From contig NZ_CP020772.1 of assembly GCF_002097535.1 (NCBI RefSeq), forward strand, positions 1,054,001 through 1,118,000: a stretch of 64,000 bases of DNA. The letters are read 5' to 3'. This document shows positions 58,630 through 64,000 of the stretch, piece after piece. Below the pieces are notes generated by a model that saw only the letters and a program-made list of their open reading frames with translations, was not told the origin of the DNA and did no database searches. Source of the stretch: Halobacillus mangrovi (GTDB lineage Bacteria; Bacillota; Bacilli; Bacillales; Halobacillaceae). The position numbers and the translations under genes were made by a program. Position 1 is the stretch's first letter. Each line of letters starts with the position of its first letter.

Positions 58630-59730
58630 TTAGGAAACTTTGGTTTTTGTTTCATCAATTCTAACAGGAGTCCTTGGCATATTGATTTTCCCTGCAACAA
58701 AGGAACCGTAAGGAATTAAATTCAGCAGATAAACCGCGATCATCGGCACACCGACTCCTAAGATAAATAACAGAGCAATGTGGACATCAAGGGTCATCGT
58801 AAACGGTAGTTGTTCGAACCACCGAATCGCATTGTATTGCACCAAAGGGTGTAGCAGGTAAATACCATAGGAGCAGCTGCTTACCCACAAAACAAATAGT
58901 GGAGTTTTCTTCATTCTTATCGCAATCAAATAGAGTAGACAGAAAACGAAGAAGGTATAAACCACTATATCGAAACGCTTGGACGAAACGACTGAATAGA
59001 AATTCGAGTACCTAATATAAAGCGGAATCAGGCCGGTAATAATGACGGCGGGAATCGCATAGTACCTATACTTTCTCAGTAAGTCCAAGAACACATTAAT
59101 ATGCTTACCGGCATAGTAGGCAATGGTGAAGTAGAAGATCCAGCCTAAGAACGGAAGCTTGTAATGATCCCATAGGAACGCAAGCGCTGGGAAGCTGCTG
59201 CTTCCTTTTAAGTTAAAGAAACCTAAATAGAGTACGTTGATGACTAAAGATAACCCGATCATCACGAGCGGAGGATATCGGTCAAAGTATTTTTTCAATA
59301 AAAAATGCAAGGCATAAAACTGGAAGATGATTAGCACAAAGTAGCCATGCCATACACCTAGGACAGTTTTATCAAAGAATAGGTCTACAAATCCTGACCA
59401 TGTAATCCCTGATCCTGCCCATAACCCGTACAAGGTATAAATCACAGACATGATTAGATAAGGAACGAAAATATAAAGGAATCGTTTTTTCCAGAAGGGT
59501 TTCGCTTTTGGCATCCGGTCTGGATAAGAATAGGAAAGCAAGAACTCAGAAATCATGACAAACACTGGTGTTGCGAACATGAGTGTCATTTTGAATTGAT
59601 AGAACATGTCTGAAGTAAAGGCGGACAGTTCATAGTTTTGCTGAGATAGAGTAATAGAATGAATAAAGACGACGCATAGACAAGCTATGAAGCGAATAAA
59701 GAATATTTCATTAATGTAAGCTCTTTTCAT
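58630..59730 (-). CDS. Acyltransferase family 3 membrane protein
   Basis: 366 residues with about ten membrane segments: INEIFFIRFIACLCVVFIHS at the N terminus holds the R-x10-H catalytic pattern of acyltransferase-3 proteins (Arg, then His in FIHS), followed by FVMISEFLLSYSYPDR and near the end SSCSYGIYLLHPLVQYNAI. These transfer O-acetyl or similar groups to extracytoplasmic sugars. AAAGGAG is seven bases before the ATG. Placed convergent to the EPS operon, it could decorate that polymer, though it is separately transcribed. Confidence 0.9.
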   Translation of the reverse strand: MKRAYINEIFFIRFIACLCVVFIHSITLSQQNYELSAFTSDMFYQFKMTLMFATPVFVMISEFLLSYSYPDRMPKAKPFWKKRFLYIFVPYLIMSVIYTLYGLWAGSGITWSGFVDLFFDKTVLGVWHGYFVLIIFQFYALHFLLKKYFDRYPPLVMIGLSLVINVLYLGFFNLKGSSSFPALAFLWDHYKLPFLGWIFYFTIAYYAGKHINVFLDLLRKYRYYAIPAVIITGLIPLYIRYSNFYSVVSSKRFDIVVYTFFVFCLLYLIAIRMKKTPLFVLWVSSCSYGIYLLHPLVQYNAIRWFEQLPFTMTLDVHIALLFILGVGVPMIAVYLLNLIPYGSFVAGKINMPRTPVRIDETKTKVS

Positions 59731-60037
59731 TATAGGCTCCTTTATTTTACAATTTCCTCTATAGTTTATATGTTTTCGGTAAAAAAAGGAACCTTAGATT
59801 CATGGTTTTATCTATTATTTTTTATGTGGATTTCCATAGTTAATCTCTAATATTATGAATTTCGTTTCAAAATCATCTCATATGCCAAATTTCATTAGAA
59901 AAGATAGTAATTTCCCAGGAAATATTCTATTTCATCATTTTCTGACTTACATTATGTTCTGTTTGGCATATTGTGAGTCGATATGCTGGTAAATAAATCC
60001 ACATAAAATAAGTCTGTATTTTCAGAAAAACTTTTGA
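59731..60037. other. AT-rich intergenic region, nothing recognised
   Basis: About 300 bases between the acyltransferase start and the eut promoter region. I see no ORF with a ribosome site, no strong hairpin and no GTTCTTT or GTAACGTTAC box. The acyltransferase promoter must lie at its left end but is not obvious. TATACT at 60038-60043 at its right edge is a candidate -10 for eut. Confidence 0.4.
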
Positions 60038-60048
60038 TATACTTTGTA

Positions 60049-60116
60049 GAAAGTGAATCTATTCGGCGAAGGCGCCACTTTCGTTAGGTTATCCTAGCGA
60101 TCGTGGCGCCTTTTTT
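60049..60116 (+). promoter_or_regulatory. Leader terminator/antiterminator of the eut operon
   Basis: GGCGCCAC (60071-60078) pairs with GTGGCGCC (60103-60110), with an inner CGTTAGG/CCTAGCG stem, followed by six Ts: a very strong terminator 31 bases before eutB. GAAAGTG (60049-60055) can instead pair with CACTTTC (60076-60082), and GGCG-AAGG-CGCC (60065-60076) forms a small hairpin; both break the terminator. TATACT at 60038 is the nearest -10. A kinase and response regulator encoded downstream suggest regulated antitermination. Confidence 0.75.
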
Positions 60117-60147
60117 ATTTTAACTACTACAAAGAAGGTGAATGTAT

Positions 60148-61509
60148 TTGAAGCTATCATGTCAATTACGGAATGAGACGTACTATTTCAACTCCATTAA
60201 AGATGTATTGGCAAAAGCCAGCGAAGAAAAATCTGGTGATGTAATGGCAGGTATTGGTGCGAAATCTTCCTTAGAACGAATGGCAGCTAAGTACACGTTA
60301 AGTGAACTTCAGCTCAAAGACATTTTTGAGAATCCGGTGATATCCTATGAGTCTGATCAAGTAACAAAGGTGATTTATGATGATGTAAGTCATTTCGTTT
60401 ATAAAGAAATATCTGGCTGGACAGTAGGTGAACTTCGTGAGTATATTCTGAGTCATTCAACTAATTCTAATGATTTAAAACGGCTAAGTCGAGGCTTAAC
60501 GAGTGAAATGATTTCCGCTGTAGCTAAATTAATGTCGAGTATCGATCTGGTTTTAGCTTCCCAGAAGATGAAGCATCAAGCGCATTGTAATACGACGATC
60601 GGCGAGCCTGGCAGACTGGCCTTTCGCTGTCAGCCTAATCACCCGGTTGATAACCCTGATGGAATTTTAGCTTCTATTAAAGAAGGACTATCATATGGGT
60701 CTGGCGACGCAGTAATTGGCATCAATCCAAATAATGAAGCCGTTGATTCGGTGGCAAGGCTTCTGACAATGAGCCATGAATTCATGCAGAAATGGGCCAT
60801 CCCAACTCAAAACTGTGTGCTGGCTCACGTAACCACTCAAATGCAAGCGCTTAAGAAAGGAGCACCAGTTGCTTTATTATTTCAAAGCTTGGCAGGTTCT
60901 CAGTTGGCTAACGACGATTTCGGTGTCAATCAAGAGCTTCTCGATGAAGGCTACGAATTGATGAAATCTGAAGGCACTTCTGCTGGTCCCAATTTCTTTT
61001 ACTTTGAAACAGGACAAGGATCTGAGGTTTCATTGGACGGGCATTCAGGGGTAGATATGCAAACGCTGGAAGCGAGAACATATGGATACGCACGGAGATG
61101 GAAGCCGTTCATGGTAAACAATGTCTCAGGCTTTATAGGTCCAGAAACGTTATATGATGGAAAACAAATGATCCGTGCAGATTTAGAAGATTTGTTTATG
61201 GGTAAACTGCATAACTTGCCAATGGGAATTGCGCCTACGTATACCAATCATATGAGTGCGGATCAAAATGATCAGGAAATCGCTGGTATGTTAACAACAG
61301 TAGCAGGAGCGAACTTTTACATGGGGGTGCCTGGTGGAGACGATGTGATGCTCAGTTACCAGGATACAAGTTTCCATGATGATGCCAGTTTACGAGAGAT
61401 GCTAGGGTTAAGGCCCTTAACCGAGTTTGAGAAATGGCTGGAAAAGATGGGGATTATGGAAGAAGGACGCCTGACGAAATATGCAGGAGACTTATCTATA
61501 TTTGATTGA
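60148..61509 (+). CDS. eutB: Ethanolamine ammonia-lyase large subunit
   Basis: About 453 residues, the normal EutB length: KDVLAKASEEKSGDVMAGIG, SHSTNSNDLKRLSRGLTSEM, FRCQPNHPVDNPDGILASIK, VIGINPNNEAVDSVARLLTM, FFYFETGQGSEVSLDGHSGV and GMLTTVAGANFYMGVPGGDD. TIM-barrel subunit that with EutC and adenosylcobalamin converts ethanolamine to acetaldehyde and ammonia. I place the start at TTG 60148: AAGGTGA ends six bases ahead and the family begins MKL; ATG 60142 abuts the ribosome site. Expression depends on the leader terminator upstream. No microcompartment gene is visible. Confidence 0.96.
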   Translation: MKLSCQLRNETYYFNSIKDVLAKASEEKSGDVMAGIGAKSSLERMAAKYTLSELQLKDIFENPVISYESDQVTKVIYDDVSHFVYKEISGWTVGELREYILSHSTNSNDLKRLSRGLTSEMISAVAKLMSSIDLVLASQKMKHQAHCNTTIGEPGRLAFRCQPNHPVDNPDGILASIKEGLSYGSGDAVIGINPNNEAVDSVARLLTMSHEFMQKWAIPTQNCVLAHVTTQMQALKKGAPVALLFQSLAGSQLANDDFGVNQELLDEGYELMKSEGTSAGPNFFYFETGQGSEVSLDGHSGVDMQTLEARTYGYARRWKPFMVNNVSGFIGPETLYDGKQMIRADLEDLFMGKLHNLPMGIAPTYTNHMSADQNDQEIAGMLTTVAGANFYMGVPGGDDVMLSYQDTSFHDDASLREMLGLRPLTEFEKWLEKMGIMEEGRLTKYAGDLSIFD

Positions 61510-61525
61510 GAAGGGGTGTGAGAGG

Positions 61526-62377
61526 TTGAACATTGAGCAGATTGTTAAAGACGTTCTTTCTGAAATGGAGGATAAGGGCAACAAAACAACAAGCAAACCG
61601 TATACACAAGAGTATAAGAATAAACACATCGTCTATCGGCAGGAAAAGAAGGTAGGAGTAGACGAGCCGAAAAATCGTGAGTACGTTGAACAGGTACAAA
61701 AAGAAACCCCTGCTAGAATTGGGATCGGCCGTTCGGGCACACGGATGAGAACGAAAAATTACTTAGACTTCAGAGTCGATCATGCAGCAGCTCAAGATGC
61801 CGTTTTTAAAGATGTTGGGGATGATGTTTTAACTCGTATGGATCTCCCTATCCTCCACTCTAAAGCAACTTCCATGGAGGAATACCTGATGAATTTAGAT
61901 GTAGGCAGGAAGTTGAATGAGGAATCTCGTTCATGGCTGGCTGAAAAGGCGACGAAAGGAAAACAGGTGCAAATTGTTGTTTCAGATGGGCTGAGCTCTA
62001 CTGGAATAGAAGAGACAATCCCTGACTTGCTGCCAACTTTAATCCAAGGGTTAGAAGCTAAAAATATTAGCATGGGCAATCCAATTTTTATCAGAAAAAG
62101 CAGAGTATGGATACAAGATGAAGTTGCCTCCCTTGTTGATTGTGATCTCGTCATCTCACTAATCGGAGAAAGACCAGGGCTCGCTACTTCAAAAAGTATA
62201 AGTGCCTATATCATTTATAAACCGAATAAAGAAAGCGTTGAAGCTGACCGGACCGTGTTTTCGAATATCCACGAAGGTGGTGTTCCACCAGTCGAAGCAG
62301 GTGCGTATTTGGCCGATATTATCGAAAAGATGCTTCAATCTAAAGCTAGTGGGGTTAAGTTTTCACAAATGCAATGA
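61526..62377 (+). CDS. eutC: Ethanolamine ammonia-lyase small subunit
   Basis: 283 residues: NIEQIVKDVLSEMEDKGNKT, ARIGIGRSGTRMRTKNYLDF, RVDHAAAQDAVFKDV, VQIVVSDGLSSTGIEETIPD, LVISLIGERPGLATSKSISA and NIHEGGVPPVEAGAYLADII. It binds the cobalamin cofactor at the interface with EutB. Start TTG 61526 follows AAGGGGTG by seven bases; an earlier in-frame start at 61481 would overlap eutB. The stop overlaps a possible ATG of the next frame, but the kinase more likely starts at 62479. Confidence 0.95.
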   Translation: MNIEQIVKDVLSEMEDKGNKTTSKPYTQEYKNKHIVYRQEKKVGVDEPKNREYVEQVQKETPARIGIGRSGTRMRTKNYLDFRVDHAAAQDAVFKDVGDDVLTRMDLPILHSKATSMEEYLMNLDVGRKLNEESRSWLAEKATKGKQVQIVVSDGLSSTGIEETIPDLLPTLIQGLEAKNISMGNPIFIRKSRVWIQDEVASLVDCDLVISLIGERPGLATSKSISAYIIYKPNKESVEADRTVFSNIHEGGVPPVEAGAYLADIIEKMLQSKASGVKFSQMQ

Positions 62378-62389
62378 TTATTCAGAATA

Positions 62390-62418
62390 TTGACAAACAT
62401 TTTCTTCAAGTCTATAAT
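62390..62418 (+). promoter_or_regulatory. Consensus sigma-A promoter of the eutW-eutV pair
   Basis: TTGACA (62390-62395), exactly 17 bases, TATAAT (62413-62418): a perfect match to the housekeeping promoter. It lies just after eutC and 61 bases before the kinase ATG at 62479, giving the two-component genes constitutive expression independent of the eut leader terminator. Confidence 0.9.
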
Positions 62419-62478
62419 TCTAATAGTTTGGAAGAGGAATTTCAATTAGAACAGTTCACCACAGGAGAAAACTTAACT

Positions 62479-63900
62479 ATGATAGACATTGAAGAAATTG
62501 AATCTTTATGTAAATCGAAGACGAGTTTAGAAACGAGTGATATCGAAAAGATTAAAGAAGTCAGTAATAGCATGCAGCTGATGGCAGATTTATCAAAGGC
62601 CAATGTCTTTATCGATTGCTTGTTAACGAATGAAAAACATGCGATTGTGGTGGCGGAAGCTGCCCCTACGACAGTGAAATCGATCTATCAAAACAGAGTT
62701 GTAGGTACCATTGCATATGAGACATTTGAGCCGGCCGTGCTTTACTGTTTGCAGTCTGGAAATGCAATGACTTCTAACCGTGCGATCACTCAAGAACGTA
62801 AAAAAGTGGAACAAAGCGTCGTGCCTATCTTCAACGATGAAGATGTGGTCATTGGTGCTTTAATCATGGAGAAGGACATCAGTGAACAGGTTGAAGATCG
62901 GGAAGAATTGGAAGCGCTGTCAAAGACGACAGAATCCTTAAGCGGTCTTTTGTTAGGCCATGCAGATCAACAGCCGCTAGTTCCTGAACTTATGGAAGAG
63001 GCTCTTTTTTTCGTCGGACTTGATGGGGAACTCTTATATTCTAATCCGGCGGCGATTAATCTCCTTCATGAGCTCAAGGGGACAAACTGTGATTACGGCG
63101 AGAATTTAGTCGAACATCTGCCCATTTTAACTGATATTGTGGAGAAAGAAGAGGAATTATTAGTTACCGAAATGGAAGCATTCGATAAAACGTTTAAAGT
63201 TAAAAAAATTCGTTTGCCCTTGAATGAAAAATATAATGGCATGTTTATTATTCTAAGAGATCTCACGGACCTAAGAGAAAAAGAAAAAGAATTAATTATT
63301 AAGTCAGTTGCCATCAAAGAAATTCATCACCGGGTTAAAAACAATTTACAAACGGTTGCCAGTCTCTTACGGTTGCAGATGCGAAGAGGGATTCCAGAGG
63401 AAAGCAAGGTTTATTTTCTGGAGAGTTTAAACCGGATATTAAGCATTGCTTCTGTCTATGAAGTGATCCTTTCCAATAGCAGCATTGATGAAGTGGATAT
63501 TTATGAACTGACTGAAAGAATTGGGGATATGCTTGTTTACACCGGTTATTCAAGTAAAAAAGTCACGATTGATTACTCTGGTGACAGTTTGACGATTGAG
63601 TCAGGCCGTGCGGTTTCGATCGCTTTGATTATCAATGAGCTTATACAAAACTGCGTGAACCATGCCTTTGAAGGAAAAGCACGTGGGCATATTGATGTCA
63701 TTTTCAATCAGGATTCAAGGATGATGGATGTGATCGTACGTGATAATGGTGTTGGCTTTAAAGGGAAGAATACATCTTCCTTAGGACTGGATATTGTGAA
63801 GCGAATGGCAGAGCATGATTTATCAGGAGAGTTTGAGATCGCAGGAATGGAAAAAGGAACGGAAGCCAGACTCAGATTTCCAAAGGAAAGTAGGGTTTAA
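62479..63900 (+). CDS. eutW: Sensor histidine kinase of the ethanolamine system (EutW-like)
   Basis: About 473 residues: an N-terminal sensory region (QLMADLSKANVFIDCLLTNE), a PAS-like region (about 165-270; EEALFFVGLDGELLYSNPAA), then an HWE/HisKA_2-type phosphoacceptor IKEIHHRVKNNLQTVASLLR with His283/284, and a HATPase domain (ALIINELIQNCVNHAFEGKA; VIVRDNGVGFKGKNTSSLGL). No membrane segment, so a cytosolic sensor. ATG 62479 has AGGAGA ten bases ahead and follows a consensus promoter; ATG 62374 overlaps eutC but lacks a ribosome site. Pairs with the response regulator that follows; the family senses ethanolamine. Confidence 0.92.
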   Translation: MIDIEEIESLCKSKTSLETSDIEKIKEVSNSMQLMADLSKANVFIDCLLTNEKHAIVVAEAAPTTVKSIYQNRVVGTIAYETFEPAVLYCLQSGNAMTSNRAITQERKKVEQSVVPIFNDEDVVIGALIMEKDISEQVEDREELEALSKTTESLSGLLLGHADQQPLVPELMEEALFFVGLDGELLYSNPAAINLLHELKGTNCDYGENLVEHLPILTDIVEKEEELLVTEMEAFDKTFKVKKIRLPLNEKYNGMFIILRDLTDLREKEKELIIKSVAIKEIHHRVKNNLQTVASLLRLQMRRGIPEESKVYFLESLNRILSIASVYEVILSNSSIDEVDIYELTERIGDMLVYTGYSSKKVTIDYSGDSLTIESGRAVSIALIINELIQNCVNHAFEGKARGHIDVIFNQDSRMMDVIVRDNGVGFKGKNTSSLGLDIVKRMAEHDLSGEFEIAGMEKGTEARLRFPKESRV

Positions 63901-64000
63901 ATGAGTAAGAGAATTTTGCTGGTAGAAGACGAATCCATAGTAAGGATGGACATTGCGTTGCTTTTACAAGATGCAGGATTTAACATCGCGGGTGAAGCAG
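63901..64000 (+). CDS. eutV: Response regulator, N-terminal part (EutV-like, cut by window end)
   Basis: Only 33 residues are visible: SKRILLVEDESIVRMDIALL, then LQDAGFNIAGEA, the start of a receiver domain with the acidic pair (Glu-Asp-Glu) near residue 10. The ATG follows the kinase stop directly. In other Firmicutes the partner of EutW is EutV, whose ANTAR output domain binds RNA and prevents termination; the output domain here lies beyond the window, so that identity is inferred from context and the leader terminator. Confidence 0.85.
   Translation, partial: MSKRILLVEDESIVRMDIALLLQDAGFNIAGEA

Noticed and set aside
60019..60055. AGNAAN hexaloops (AGAAAA, AGAAAG) as ANTAR target hairpins in the eut leader
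   Set aside because: The hexamers are present but I could not build stems that would place them in apical loops.
62374..62478. Start of the sensor kinase at ATG 62374 overlapping eutC
   Set aside because: No ribosome site, and a consensus promoter lies inside the extension; ATG 62479 has a good site.

Overview
The window looks like a chromosomal segment of a moderately AT-rich, low-GC Gram-positive bacterium, most likely a halophilic or halotolerant Bacillaceae (Halobacillus/Pontibacillus/Thalassobacillus-like). The evidence is strong AAGGAGG-type ribosome sites, frequent TTG and GTG starts, lipoprotein SBPs, a LytR-CpsA-Psr protein, YwqE-type PHP phosphatases, LacI/GntR/RpiR regulators and sodium-coupled transport. 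This is inference from gene content; there is no rRNA or other direct taxonomic marker. I see no tRNA, rRNA, CRISPR array, transposase or phage gene.

Layout. (1) 1-5508: end of a surface polysaccharide cluster (glycosyltransferase, Wzy, Wzx, UDP-glucose dehydrogenase, UDP-glucuronate 4-epimerase). The first 3 kb is clearly more AT-rich than the rest. (2) 5.6-7.5 kb: a minus-strand XRE regulator coupled to a small gene, then an LCP cell-wall ligase under a near-consensus promoter. (3) 7.8-9.7 kb: YhdT-PanF sodium symporter pair and a tiny coupled ORF. (4) 9.9-15.5 kb: RpiR regulator, fructose-family PTS EIIABC and a GH38 alpha-mannosidase, a mannosyl-solute (mannosylglycerate-type) uptake and cleavage unit. 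(5) 16.3-24.2 kb: GntR regulator, class III aminotransferase, two carboxyltransferase/5-oxoprolinase-like subunits, biotin carrier, biotin carboxylase, LamB/YcsF protein, then succinate-semialdehyde dehydrogenase. Read together this suggests a biotin-dependent lactam or cyclic-amide opening route feeding a GABA-like amino acid into central metabolism. (6) 24.4-31 kb: LacI regulator with four matching operators, a debranching-enzyme-like glycosidase and an ABC sugar importer. (7) 31.3-32 kb: a PHP phosphatase behind an intergenic element that also precedes a 70-aa gene at 15.7 kb. (8) 32-36 kb, minus strand: BglG/MtlR-type regulator with Ula-type EIIB and EIIC. (9) 36.2-44.5 kb: divergent LacI regulator and a GH130/DUF1861/ABC/isomerase/dehydrogenase operon. 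(10) 44.5-45.7 kb: ABM monooxygenase and DJ-1/PfpI stress-type genes. (11) 46-58.6 kb: a second, exopolysaccharide-type cluster (PHP phosphatase, two beta-helix paralogues, phosphoglycosyltransferase, GTs, ManC, epimerase, Wzz, BY-kinase-like protein, Wzx, Wzy). It is preceded by repeated inverted GTTCTTT/AAAGAAC boxes that look like SinR-type operators. (12) 58.6-59.7 kb: an acyltransferase. (13) 60 kb to the end: eutB-eutC behind a leader terminator, then a sensor kinase (eutW) and the start of a response regulator (eutV-like).

Together the segment is an accessory-rich catabolism and cell-surface region: import and breakdown of mannosides, compatible-solute-like sugars, lactams/GABA and ethanolamine, alongside two polysaccharide factories. 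The strongest candidates for something undescribed are the biotin-linked lactam cluster, the shared structured intergenic element at 15.55 and 31.06 kb, and the SinR-like operator array controlling the second polysaccharide cluster.
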